A stretch of DNA of 64,000 bases from assembly GCA_963802765.1 (NCBI GenBank), contig CAWDJZ010000012.1:1-64000 (forward strand), given 5' to 3'. The notes under the pieces are model-generated. The model was not told the origin of the DNA, did not search any database, and worked only from the letters and a program-made list of their open reading frames with translations. The stretch is from Gaiellasilicea sp963802765 (GTDB lineage: Bacteria; Actinomycetota; Thermoleophilia; Gaiellales; Gaiellaceae). Below are positions 10,025-18,702 of this stretch, piece after piece. A program made the position numbers and the translations under genes. Each line of letters starts with the position of its first letter. The first letter of the stretch is position 1.

Positions 10025-11661
10025 ATGGCGACGCGCCCCTCGAGTTACGACGCCATCGTGATCGGCGCCGGGCACAACGGGCTGGTGACCGCGTGCTACC
10101 TGGCGCGCGCCGGGTTGCGCGTGCTGGTCCTCGAGCGGCGGTACGTCGTCGGCGGCGCCTGCGTCACCGAGGAGACGTTCCCCGGCTTCAAGGTCTCGAC
10201 CGCCGCCTACGTCAACAGCCTCTTCCACACGGAGATCGTCCGCGACCTGAAGCTGGCCGCCTACGGCTACGAGGTCCTCGCCCGAGACCCGTCGTCGTTC
10301 ACGCCGTTCCCCGACGGGCGCTCGCTGCTGATGGGCCCGGACGCCGACCTGACCCGCCGCGAGATCGCCAAGTTCAGCGCGCGCGACGCCGAGCGCTATC
10401 CGCGGTACGAGGCGATGCTCGAGCGGGTGGCGGCGGTGGTCGAGCCGACGCTCGACGATGGCGCCGCCCGATCTGCTGCGGCCGGGCCTCCGCGACCTCC
10501 GGGCGCTGCTCTCGCTGGGACGCGCGTTCCGGCGGCTGGGCGACGGAGCCGGCGAGGCGGTGGAGATCCTCACCGGTGCCGCGCGCCCGATCCTCGATCG
10601 CTGGTTCGAGTCGGAGGAGCTGAAGGGGACACTGGCGACGGACGCGATCATCGGCGCGATGGCAAGTCCCGTCGATGCCGGGCACCGCCTACGTGCTCTT
10701 CCACCACGTCATGGGCGAGAGCGGCGGCAAGCGCGGCGTGTGGGGGTACGTGCGCGGCGGCATGGGCGGGCTGACACAGGCGTTGGCGGCAGTCGCGCGC
10801 GACCTCGGCGCCGACATCCGCTGCGACGCCGAGGTGGCGCGCATCCTCGTGCGCGACGGCCGGCCGTCGGCGTGGCGCTGGCCGGCGGCGACGAGTACCG
10901 CGCCCCGATCGTGGCCAGCAACGCCGACGCGCGCGTGACCTTTCTGCGGCCTGCTCGACCGGGCGCGCTGCCCGAGGCCTTCGTGGCCGACGTCGAGCGG
11001 ATCAGCTACGCCAGCGCCTCGCTGAAGATCAACGTGGCCCTGGCCGAGCTGCCGAGCTTCCGGGCGCTGCCGGGCACGGCGCCGGGGCCCCAGCATCGCG
11101 GCACCATCCACATCTGTCCGGACCAGGACTACATCGAGCGCGCATTCGACGACGCCAAGTACGGCCGGCCCTCCGCGGAGCCCGTGCTCGAATGCACGAT
11201 TCCCTCCGTGGTCGACCCGACGGTCGCGCCGCCCGGCCAGCACCTGATGTCGATGTTCGTCCAGTACGCGCCGTACGAGCTTCGCGACGGCTCCTGGGAC
11301 GACCGGCGCGAGGCGTTCGCCGATCGCTGCTTCGACCTGCTGGACGAGTACGCGCCTAACTTCAAGCGCGCCGGTCCTCGCCCGCCAGGTGCTGACGCCC
11401 CTCGACCTCGAGCGCGTCTTCAACCTCACCGGCGGCAACATCTTCCAGGGCGCGATGACTCCCGGTCAGCTCTTCGCCTTCCGCCCGGTGCCCGGCTACG
11501 CGCGCTACCGGACGCCGCTTCGCGGGCTGTACCTGTGCGGCGCCGCAGCGCACCCCGGCGGCGGCGTGATGGGCACCCCGGGCTTCAACGCCGCCCGCGA
11601 GATCCTCCGTCAACGCCGCCTGCGCGCACGCAGCGCCGACCGGCGCGGCCCAGGAATTTAG
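10025..11661 (+). CDS. NAD(P)/FAD-dependent oxidoreductase (phytoene desaturase/PYROXD2-like), frameshifted
   Basis: Flavoprotein amine oxidase/phytoene desaturase fold, about 545 residues. The N-terminal dinucleotide-binding motif is YDAIVIGAGHNGLVTACYLA with the acidic end of strand 2 in VLVLERRYVVGGACV. Middle parts lie in alternating frames: LRDLRALLSLGRAFRRLGDG, then AYVLFHHVMGESGGKRGVWG, then NADARVTFLRP. The C-terminal FAD motif LYLCGAAAHPGGGVMGTPGF is in yet another frame. Breaks near 10460, 10670, 10880 and 11380. ATG 10025 after AGGGGACA. PYROXD2-like proteins are often annotated as carotenoid desaturases, but no carotenoid gene is nearby, so the substrate is open. Confidence 0.85.
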
Positions 11662-11664
11662 AGA

Positions 11665-11743
11665 CGGGAGCGACGGGACGCGAACCCGCGACCTCCGGCG
11701 TGACAGGCCGAGTCGGCACAACGACACACGGCGACGAGCTCCT
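11665..11743 (-). tRNA. degenerate tRNA-Asp(GTC)-like sequence
   Basis: On the minus strand the 3' half matches a tRNA-Asp: anticodon loop CTGTCAC (anticodon GTC at 11702-11704) on a four- to five-pair stem, T-stem GCGGG/CCCGT with loop TTCGCGT, and a 3' acceptor strand CGCTCCC. The 5' acceptor strand pairs at only five of seven positions, the D-arm lacks the conserved GG, and position 58 is C instead of the invariant A. The length fits a tRNA (79 nt), but these defects make it more likely a tRNA remnant or att-type fragment than a working gene. Confidence 0.35.
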
Positions 11744-11885
11744 CAGCACGGTCTCATTTTCAGGGCTCGATCCCGAGCAGGATCCCGGCCGCCATGTCCA
11801 CTCGACCGTTATTCCCGCAACGGCCCACGCACCACGCGTTACGATCGCGGCTCGCGATGAGGCCGATCTCGAGGGGGGAGTAACG

Positions 11886-13649
11886 GTGCAACGTTCCTGG
11901 ATTCGCCCGTCCATCGTTCTGCTCGCTGTCGTGGGGGTGCTGGCGGTTCCGGCCGCAGGCGTCTCGCAGCCGGCCGAGAAGACACCGACCGCCCAGGGGA
12001 CGGGAGGCGCGGCCGCCACCGTCGACCTGCTCGCCACCCACGCCGCGATCGAGGCGCTGCGCGACGGCGCGAACGCCGTCGACGCCGCGGTCGTCGCGGC
12101 TGCCGTGCTCGGCGTCGTCGAGCCCTTCTCGTGCGGCATCGGCGGCGGCGGCTTCATGGTCATCCGCACGGCGGGCGGCAAGGTCACGACGATCGACCAC
12201 CGCGAGACGGCGCCGGCGGCGATGCACCCGACCTCGTTCTTCGAGGGCGGCAGCCCGCTCTCGTTCGCCGATGCGCGCTGGAGCGGCCTCTCCGCGGGCG
12301 TCCCGGGAACCGTCGAAGGGTGGGACGAGGCGCTACAGCGCTACGGAACCATGTCGCTGGACGAGGCGCTGCAGCCGGCGATCGAGATCGCGCGCGACGG
12401 CTTCCTCGTCGACCCGATCTTCTTCGGTCAGATCCAGGGGAACGTCGACTTCTTCGACGACATCACGTCGACGCGCGACCTGTACCTCGACCCCGACGGC
12501 ACGCCGCGTGACGTCGGCACGACGTTCCGAAATCCCGACATGGCGCGCACGTACGAGCGGATCGCGCACCTCGGCGCGAAGGGCTTCTATCGCGGCGCCG
12601 TGGCCGACGCGATTGTGAACGCCGTCCAGAGCCCGCCGCTGACGCCGACCGCGAACCACGTGTGGCGGCCGGGCGTCATGGAGATGCGCGACCTCCACAC
12701 CTACGTCGCGCCCGAGCGCGCGCCGACGAAGATCTCCTACCGCGGGCTCGACGTCTACGGCATGGGGCCGCCCTCGAGCGGCGGCTCGACCGACGGCGAA
12801 GCGCTGAACATCCTCGAGGGGTTCACTCTCTCCCCCGCCGATCGGGCGCGCGCGTTCCACCTCTTCATCGAGGCGTCGCGCTTCTCGTTCGCCGACCGGG
12901 GCGCGTACCTCGCCGACGCGGACTTCTTCCCGGTACCGCTCACCGGGCTGCTGTCGGACGCCTTCGCGGCCGAGCGGCGGGCGCTGATCAACCCGACGCA
13001 GGCGACTCCGAGCCCCGTGGCGCCCGGCAACCCGTATCCGCACAACACGCCCGGACAGGCGGCCGCGACGGCGTTGACGGGCGGCGGCACGACGCACCTC
13101 ACCGTCTCCGACCGACACGGCAACGTCGTCTCCTACACGTTCACGATCGAGTCGATCGGCGGCAACGGCATCGTCGTGCCGGGGTGGGGCTTCCTCCTGA
13201 ACAACGAGCTGACCGACTTCGACTTCGGCTCGACGACGCTTCCGAACAAGGTCGAGGGCGGGAAGCGGCCGCGCAGCTCGATGAGCCCGACGATCGTCCT
13301 CCGGGACGGGGCTCCGCTGCTCGCGGTCGGCTCGCCCGGCGGCTCGATGATCATCACGACCGTGCTCCAGATCCTGCTCGACCGCCTCGACCTCGGCGCG
13401 TCGCTGCCGGAGGCGATCGCGGCGCCGCGCGCGAGCCAGCGCAACACGGCCACGACGGTCGCCGAGCCCGCGTTCGTCAGCTCGCCGCTCGGGCAGCAGC
13501 TCGCGAGCCAGTACTCGCAGCCCTTCTCGACGACGGCGGAGATCGGCGCGGTCACGGGCATCGAGTTCTTCGGGAGCGGCCGCGTGCTCGCGGCGGCGGA
13601 ACCGACGCGGCGAGGCGGTGGCAGCGCGATGGTGGTGGATCCGGGCTAG
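11886..13649 (+). CDS. ggt: gamma-glutamyltransferase
   Basis: Secreted Ntn-hydrolase that cleaves or transfers gamma-glutamyl groups from glutathione and similar compounds. Intact 587-residue frame from GTG 11886, with a GA-rich Shine-Dalgarno GAGGGGGGAG just upstream. A signal peptide is visible (SIVLLAVVGVLAVPAAGVSQ). Family motifs: AAVVAAAVLGVVEPFSCGIG, the oxyanion region YGMGPPSSGGSTDGEAL, autoprocessing threonine in GGGTTHLTVSDRHGNVVSYT, LLNNELTDFDFG, and GSPGGSMIITT. The canonical NNEMDDFS reads NNELTDFD here. It appears monocistronic, with no linked glutathione genes. Confidence 0.93.
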   Translation: MQRSWIRPSIVLLAVVGVLAVPAAGVSQPAEKTPTAQGTGGAAATVDLLATHAAIEALRDGANAVDAAVVAAAVLGVVEPFSCGIGGGGFMVIRTAGGKVTTIDHRETAPAAMHPTSFFEGGSPLSFADARWSGLSAGVPGTVEGWDEALQRYGTMSLDEALQPAIEIARDGFLVDPIFFGQIQGNVDFFDDITSTRDLYLDPDGTPRDVGTTFRNPDMARTYERIAHLGAKGFYRGAVADAIVNAVQSPPLTPTANHVWRPGVMEMRDLHTYVAPERAPTKISYRGLDVYGMGPPSSGGSTDGEALNILEGFTLSPADRARAFHLFIEASRFSFADRGAYLADADFFPVPLTGLLSDAFAAERRALINPTQATPSPVAPGNPYPHNTPGQAAATALTGGGTTHLTVSDRHGNVVSYTFTIESIGGNGIVVPGWGFLLNNELTDFDFGSTTLPNKVEGGKRPRSSMSPTIVLRDGAPLLAVGSPGGSMIITTVLQILLDRLDLGASLPEAIAAPRASQRNTATTVAEPAFVSSPLGQQLASQYSQPFSTTAEIGAVTGIEFFGSGRVLAAAEPTRRGGGSAMVVDPG

Positions 13650-13985
13650 GAGGCTCCAGCGAACGAGCGACAACCGGGCCTCACGAGGGCGCGGGGGTGT
13701 TCCGCTGGCGGCAATGAGCCAGTCGGCCGGCGAGAGGCTGGCCCTGCAACGAAAGTCCGTTCGCCTCGAAGCTCCTCGCCTCGCGCGCATCGCGCGTTGG
13801 TGGGTTGCGGGCTCGGGGCCGGAACCTAAGTGCAAGGCCAGTTCAGAACATCTTACGCCGATCGAGGCGTACGAGCGGTTACGACTTCCTCCCGATCCTC
13901 AGCCACTTGCGAATCTTGGCGATGAGGTTGCTCATGAAACGAGTCTGCGCCGTTCGCCAGTCGAATCGTCGACCGGCCGGGCCGG
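13650..13985. other. gene-free interval
   Basis: Between ggt and the small membrane protein no convincing gene is visible on either strand. The only protein-like item is an 18-codon minus-strand frame (13879-13935, MSNLIAKIRKWLRIGRKS) without a ribosome-binding site. Confidence 0.5.
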
Positions 13986-14138
13986 CTAGCGGTCGAGCTC
14001 GGGCCCGTGCGAGCCGAGGTAGTACATCGTCACGACAACGGCGACGATTCCGAGCACCGCTGCGGCCTGGAGCGCGATGAAGATGAAGGTCTCTGGGTCC
14101 ACGCGCCCCAGGTTGGCGGGCCTCGGCCCGCCGATCAT
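13986..14138 (-). CDS. small single-pass membrane protein
   Basis: A 50-residue frame from ATG 14138 (a GTG at codon 12 is an alternative start). One hydrophobic helix, TFIFIALQAAAVLGIVAVVV, is followed by TMYYLGSHGPELDR, typical of a small membrane subunit or regulatory peptide. It lies downstream of, and in the same direction as, the ArsR-type regulator, separated from it by a perfect hairpin. No strong ribosome-binding site; function unknown. Confidence 0.45.
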   Translation of the reverse strand: MIGGPRPANLGRVDPETFIFIALQAAAVLGIVAVVVTMYYLGSHGPELDR

Positions 14139-14158
14139 CGGCGCGTTCCCGGATCGGG

Positions 14159-14177
14159 GCTGCGGCAAAGCCGCAGC
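14159..14177 (-). other. perfect hairpin between arsR-type gene and small membrane ORF
   Basis: GCTGCGGC / GCCGCAGC arms of 8 bp with an AAA loop, beginning 2 bases after the regulator's stop codon on the minus strand. There is no T-run, so a classic intrinsic terminator is not supported; an RNA-stabilising or attenuating hairpin is possible. Confidence 0.5.
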
Positions 14178-14179
14178 GC

Positions 14180-14776
14180 TTACTTCGCCGTCTTCGTCTG
14201 GGGCACGGCGCGGTAGGTCACGTAGACGAGCGTCGCGTTCGGGTCGCGCTCGGCTTCGGGCTTGCGCCTGTCGCGCAGCCAGCGGACGACGAGCTCCGAG
14301 AGCTCGTCGATCTCCTCGCGGCTCGCGTAGACCCCCCAGCCGCCGATGAACGCGGTCTCGCGCCACTCGTCCGAGTGCTCGCCCTCGCTGCGGGCATGGA
14401 TGTAGCGGCGGATCGCGTCCTCGTCGCGTCCGAGCATCGTGCTCTCGAGCTGCGCGACCGCCGCGTCGTACTCCGGATCCTCCGCGGGCGCCGAGGAGAT
14501 CAGGCCGACGCGGCTCGGCTCCCGCTTCCACCAGCGCTCGCGCCCCTTGCGGCGCTCCAGGTCCTCGACGATCAGGCCGGCCGCCGCGAGCGCGCGGAGG
14601 TGATAGCTCGTGGCGCCGCTGGACTCGCCCAGCTCCCGTGCCAGCATCGACGCTGTCGCCGGCCCGTCTCCGAGCGACTCGAGGAGCCGCAGGCGCAGCG
14701 GATGGGCGAGAGCCCGCACCTCGCGTGCGCCGAGCGAGCGGGCGGGCAGGAGTGATGGCTTCACCGGCAAGACCAT
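14180..14776 (-). CDS. ArsR-type winged-helix transcriptional regulator
   Basis: DNA-binding regulator of 198 residues. The ArsR-like helix-turn-helix is VRALAHPLRLRLLESLGDGP, TASMLARELGESSGATSYHL and RALAAAGLIVEDLERRKGRE. The C-terminal part (ARSEGEHSDEWRETAFIGGW, REEIDELSELVVRWLRDRRK) is the helical extension seen in ArsR proteins of the HTH_20 type. No Cys metal-site motif is visible. It is divergent from the metal-uptake operon across about 56 bp, so regulation of that operon is possible but unproven. ATG 14776; a GTG four codons in is an alternative. Confidence 0.82.
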   Translation of the reverse strand: MVLPVKPSLLPARSLGAREVRALAHPLRLRLLESLGDGPATASMLARELGESSGATSYHLRALAAAGLIVEDLERRKGRERWWKREPSRVGLISSAPAEDPEYDAAVAQLESTMLGRDEDAIRRYIHARSEGEHSDEWRETAFIGGWGVYASREEIDELSELVVRWLRDRRKPEAERDPNATLVYVTYRAVPQTKTAK

Positions 14777-14820
14777 AAAGCCGCGCCCTGCTTCGTGTTT
14801 TCAAATCGATCGGCTTTCGC

Positions 14821-14841
14821 TAAGGTTTAGGCATGCCTAAA
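14821..14841 (+). promoter_or_regulatory. palindromic DtxR/MntR-like operator over the start of the metal operon
   Basis: TTTAGGCATGCCTAAA (14826-14841) is a perfect 16-bp palindrome whose centre is the ATG of the multicopper oxidase gene (14833). The half-site TTAGGC resembles those of DtxR/IdeR/MntR-family boxes. TAAGGT at 14821-14826 could be a -10 placed 6 bp before the ATG, implying a leaderless message. Identity of the regulator is inference; no dtxR gene is in the window. Confidence 0.55.
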
Positions 14842-15835
14842 TTCTCGCGCCGGACGCTGCTGGCCGGGGCGGCGCCGATCGTGGCCGCTCCCGTGCTGGG
14901 CAAGCTCGCCCTCGACGGCGACGCGGGCGCGGCGGAGCACCGGCACGCTCCAGGGACACGTCCACGACCACGCGCGCTCGGGCCATGCGGCGATGATCGG
15001 CGAGCACGTCCCCGCGGTCGGCGGACGCGAAGACCTCGACGCGCTGCTCTATCCGCCGCCGCCGCAGCCGTACCGGCCAGGACGCGTGCGCGAGTACGAG
15101 CTCCGCGCGATCGACCGTGAGCTCGAGATCGCGCCTGGAGTCTTCTTCCCGGCGTGGACGTACAACGGGACGGTTCCCGGCCCGGTGATCCGCGCCACCG
15201 AGGGAGACATCCTGCGCGTGAACTTCGTCAATGCGGGCTCGCACCCGCACACGATCCACTTCCACGGCATCCACCCGGCGGACATGGACGGCGTCTTCGA
15301 GGTCGTGCAGCCGGGCGGCGAGTTCGTCTACGAGTTCGAGGCCCGTCCGGCGGGCTTCCACCCCTACCACTGCCACGCGACCCCGCTGAAGAAGCACATC
15401 CACAAGGGGCTCTACGGCAGCCTGATCATCGACCCGAAGGAGCCGCGCCCGCCCGCGCAGGAGCTCGTGATGGTGATGAACGGCTTCGACACCGACGGGG
15501 ACGGCGGCAACAACTTCTACACCGTCAACGGGCGGAGCTTCTACTACGCGCGCTACCCGATCACCGTCAAGCGCTCGCAGACGGTGCGGATCTACCTCGC
15601 CAACCTGACCGAGTTCGACCTCGTCAACTCGCTCCACCTGCACGCGGACTTCTTCTACTACCAGCCGAACGGCACCGGCGAGTACCGCGAGTACACCGAC
15701 ACCGTGATGCAGTGCCAGGGGCAGCGCGGGGTGATCGAGGTCGACTTCGCCAACACCGGCCTCTTCATGTTCCACGCGCACCAGTCGGAGTTCGCCGAGC
15801 TCGGCTGGATGGGCTTCTTCAACGTGGTCGACTGA
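14833..15835 (+). CDS. Tat-exported multicopper oxidase, frameshifted
   Basis: Periplasmic/extracellular multicopper oxidase of about 333 residues. Twin-arginine signal FSRRTLLAGAAPIVAAPVLG; then a His-rich linker after a frame change near 14960 (HVHDHARSGHAAMIGEH). Cupredoxin copper ligands are visible: HTIHFHGIHP, HPYHCHATPLKKHIHKGLYG, NSLHLHADFF and LFMFHAHQSEFAELGWMGFF. The length fits a two-domain oxidase. It is the first gene of a coupled metal-uptake operon (its TGA overlaps the ZIP ATG), which suggests it oxidises a metal (Fe or Mn) before import, as in Fet3/Ftr1-like systems; that role is inferred. Confidence 0.85.
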
Positions 15836-17030
15836 TGGAGGCCAGGGCCCTTCGACGCGGCGGTCTCTCCTGGCGGCTCTGGGCTCTCGTGCCGGTCGTC
15901 CTGCTCGCCGCTGGCCGTCGGCGGGTACGTCGCCTCGGGCTCGTCGCTCGTCGGGCTGATCGGGACGAACCCGCCTCAGGCGGACGAGTTCGACGTCCGC
16001 AGGGTCGTCTTCGAGCCCGGCGAGATCCGCGTGCGCGTCACGAATCCGCAGCAGGACGACCTGACGATCGCGTCCGTGACGGTCGACGACGCGATCGTCC
16101 CGTTCGAGCTGGACGGGCCGGCCACGCTCGGCCGGCTGCGCTCGAGCACGATCGTGATCCCGTTCGACTGGGTCGACGGGGATCCGATCACGGTCGGCGT
16201 GACGAGCTCGACCGGGATCGAGACGGTCGAGGAGATCCCCGCGGCCGTCGAGACGCCCGGCGTCACGGCCGAGGGGTTCCTCGGCTACGCGATCATCGGC
16301 TTCCTCGTCGGCGTGCTCCCGGTCGCGCTCGGCCTCCTCTGGCTGCCCTCGCTGCGCCGCGCCGAGCAGCGGTGGCTGACCGCCTTCATGGCCCTGACCG
16401 CCGGCCTGCTCTCGTTCCTCGGCGTCGAGGCGCTCTTCGAGGCGTTCGAGCTCCAGGCGGCCGTGCCGGGCGCCCTCGGCGGGCCCGGCCTCGTCCTGCT
16501 CGGGGTCGCCGGCAGCTTCCTCGACGATGACGTTCATCTCGAGCCGCTTCTCCGGGTCGGCCGGCGGCGTGCTCGGCGGCATGGCGCTCGCCACGCTCGT
16601 CGCGATCGGGATCGGCGTGCACAACTTCGGCGAGGGGCTGGCGATCGGCACGTCGTTCGCCTTCGGTCAGCTCGCGCTCGGCTCGTTCCTGATCGTCGGC
16701 TTCATGATCCACAACGTGACCGAGGGCCTGGGCATCGCCGCGCCGGCGGCCGACGAGGGCACGCGCATCTCGATTCCGCGGCTCGGCGCGCTCGCCGTGA
16801 TCGCCGGCGCGCCCGCGATCCTCGGCGCCTGGCTCGGCGGCTTCGCCGCGAACGACGTGCTCGCCGCGCTCTTCTTCGGCGCGGCGGCCGGCGCGGCGTT
16901 CGAGGTCGTCGCCGAGGTCGTCCGCTACGTGCGCCGGCGCGACCCGGTCGGCCTGCGTTCCGGCTACGCGATCGGTGGGTTCCTCGCCGGGATCGCGATC
17001 ATGTACGCGACCGGCCTGCTCGTCGGCTGA
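15835..17030 (+). CDS. ZIP family metal transporter with N-terminal extracytoplasmic domain, frameshifted
   Basis: Membrane metal permease of the ZIP family. The N-terminal segment (WALVPVVLLA, then LAVGGYVASGSSLVGLIG in the next frame) is a membrane anchor, followed by a beta-type domain (DEFDVRRVVFEPGEIRVRV). Membrane helices start at FLGYAIIGFLVGVLPVALGL. The metal-site helices are HNFGEGLAIGTSFAFG and FMIHNVTEGLGIAA, the canonical HNxxEG motifs of ZIP proteins. Frame changes near 15912 and 16527. The start overlaps the oxidase stop, so oxidase and transporter are coupled; the likely substrates are Zn, Fe or Mn. Confidence 0.85.
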
Positions 17031-17041
17031 TCCAGGCGCAG

Positions 17042-17971
17042 ATGAAGAGAATCGCCACGGCTGTCGCCGTGCTCGCCCTTGTGGCCGGGTGCGGCCCCGT
17101 CCAGGCTCCCGAGGAGCGGGTGCTCGAGGGCGAGACGATCCGCGTGGTGACGACGATCGGGATGATCACCGACGCGGTCGAGCGGGTCGGTGGCTCCCGC
17201 GTCGAGGTCGAGGGCCTGATGGGGCCCGGGATCGATCCGCACCTGTACAAGGCGAGTGAGGGCGATCTGCGCCGCCTGGAACGGGCCGACGTGATCTTCT
17301 ACAACGGCCTCCACCTGGAGGCGAAGATGGCCGACGTCCTGGAGCGGATCGGCGAGCGGCGGGCCACGCAGGCGGTGACGGACGCGATCCCGCGTTCCCG
17401 GCTCCTGAGCCCGGCCCAGTTCCAGGGCCAGTACGACCCGCACGTGTGGTTCGACGTGCGCCTCTGGATGCTCGCGGTCGAGCAGGTGCGCGACACGCTG
17501 GCCCGGCTCGATCCCGGCAGCGCGGAGCTCTACCGGCGCAACGCGGCGGCGTACCTCGAAGAGCTCGAGGAGCTCGACGCCTACGTGCGCGGGCAGGCGG
17601 AGCGCGTGCCCGCAGAGCACCGCGTGATCGTCACCGCGCACGATGCGTTCAACTACTTCGGCCGGGCCTACGGCTTCCAGGTGCGGGGCCTGCAGGGGAT
17701 CTCGACCGCCGCCGAGGCGGGGGCAGGAGACGTCCAGGAGCTGGCCGACTTCATCGCCGAGCGGGAGATCCCGGCGATCTTCGTCGAGTCGTCCGTCAGC
17801 CCGCGCACGGTCGAGGCCGTCCGCGAGGCCGTCCGGGCGCGCGGCTTCGACGTCGAGATCGGCGGCTCGCTCTACTCGGACGCGATGGGTGATCCGGGCA
17901 CGCCGGAGGGAACCTACATCGGCATGGTGCGCCACAACATCGACACGATCGTGGCGGGGCTGCGCGGATGA
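17042..17971 (+). CDS. metal ABC transporter substrate-binding lipoprotein (ZnuA/TroA family)
   Basis: Cluster A-I solute-binding protein, 309 residues, intact. Lipoprotein signal ending LVAGCG. The metal ligands of the family are recognisable: GPGIDPHLYKASEGDLRRLE (first His), QYDPHVWFDVRLW (second His), a Glu/His region near VTAHDAFNYFGRAYG and the C-terminal SLYSDAMGDP Asp. The His-rich loop of ZnuA is absent, which fits Mn/Fe-type TroA/MntC as well as Zn proteins. ATG 17042 lies 11 bp after the ZIP stop; the stop overlaps the ATPase ATG. Confidence 0.93.
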   Translation: MKRIATAVAVLALVAGCGPVQAPEERVLEGETIRVVTTIGMITDAVERVGGSRVEVEGLMGPGIDPHLYKASEGDLRRLERADVIFYNGLHLEAKMADVLERIGERRATQAVTDAIPRSRLLSPAQFQGQYDPHVWFDVRLWMLAVEQVRDTLARLDPGSAELYRRNAAAYLEELEELDAYVRGQAERVPAEHRVIVTAHDAFNYFGRAYGFQVRGLQGISTAAEAGAGDVQELADFIAEREIPAIFVESSVSPRTVEAVREAVRARGFDVEIGGSLYSDAMGDPGTPEGTYIGMVRHNIDTIVAGLRG

Positions 17972-18702
17972 CCCCGGCCGTCCAAGTGACCGACCTTACG
18001 GTTGCGTACGGCGAGAAGCCGGTGCTGTGGGACGTCGACCTCGAGGTGCGGCCGGGCGTCCTGATGGCGATCGTGGGGCCGAACGGCGCCGGCAAGACGA
18101 CCCTGATCCGGGCGATCCTCGGCATGGTGCACCCGGCGGCGGGGCAGGCGCTCGTCTTCGGCAAGCCCTACGAGGAGCAGCGGCGCCTGGTGGGCTACGT
18201 CCCGCAGCGGGGGAGCGTCGACTGGGACTTCCCGACGAGCGTGCTCGACGTCGTCCTGATGGGCCGCTACGGCAGGCTCGGCTGGGTGCGGCGTCCGGGC
18301 GCCGCCGACAAGGCGGCGGCGCGTGAGGCGCTCGAGCACGTCGGTATGGCCCCACTCGAGGGCCGTCAGATCAGCCAGCTCTCGGGCGGCCAGCAGCAGC
18401 GCGTCTTCCTGGCACGCGCTCTCGTCCAGGACGCCGAGCTCTACTTCATGGACGAGCCGTTCCAGGGCGTCGACGCGACCACCGAGCTCGCGATCGTCGA
18501 GCTGCTGCGCGAGCTGCGCTCGCAGGGGAAGACGGTCGTCGCCGTCCATCACGACCTGCAGACGGTGCCCGAGTACTTCGACGAGGTGGCGCTCCTCAAC
18601 GTGCGCCGGATCGCGAGCGGCCCGGTCGAGGAGGTGTTCACCGAGGAGAACCTGCGCCTCACCTACGGCGGACGGGCCTTCTTCGGGCGGAACGGTGCTT
18701 GA
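17968..18702 (+). CDS. metal ABC transporter ATP-binding protein
   Basis: Cytoplasmic ATPase of the metal importer, 244 residues. Walker A GPNGAGKTT at about residues 37-45, Q-loop VGYVPQRGSVDWDFP, signature LSGGQQQRVFLARAL, Walker B LYFMDEPFQGVD and switch His in TVVAVHHDLQT. The VPQRGSVDWDFPTSVLDVVL region is characteristic of the ZnuC/MntB/TroB group. ATGA overlap with the binding-protein gene upstream and an 8-bp overlap with the permease downstream show translational coupling. Confidence 0.95.
   Translation: MTPAVQVTDLTVAYGEKPVLWDVDLEVRPGVLMAIVGPNGAGKTTLIRAILGMVHPAAGQALVFGKPYEEQRRLVGYVPQRGSVDWDFPTSVLDVVLMGRYGRLGWVRRPGAADKAAAREALEHVGMAPLEGRQISQLSGGQQQRVFLARALVQDAELYFMDEPFQGVDATTELAIVELLRELRSQGKTVVAVHHDLQTVPEYFDEVALLNVRRIASGPVEEVFTEENLRLTYGGRAFFGRNGA

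Noticed and set aside
13879..13935. 18-codon minus-strand frame encoding a basic, amphipathic peptide (MSNLIAKIRKWLRIGRKS)
   Set aside because: No ribosome-binding site or promoter and too short to judge; noted in the gene-free interval only.
14837..16651. 604-residue minus-strand open frame rich in Asp, Glu and Arg opposite the oxidase and ZIP genes
   Set aside because: Anti-sense shadow of GC-rich coding DNA with no domain; the plus-strand genes have metal-site motifs.
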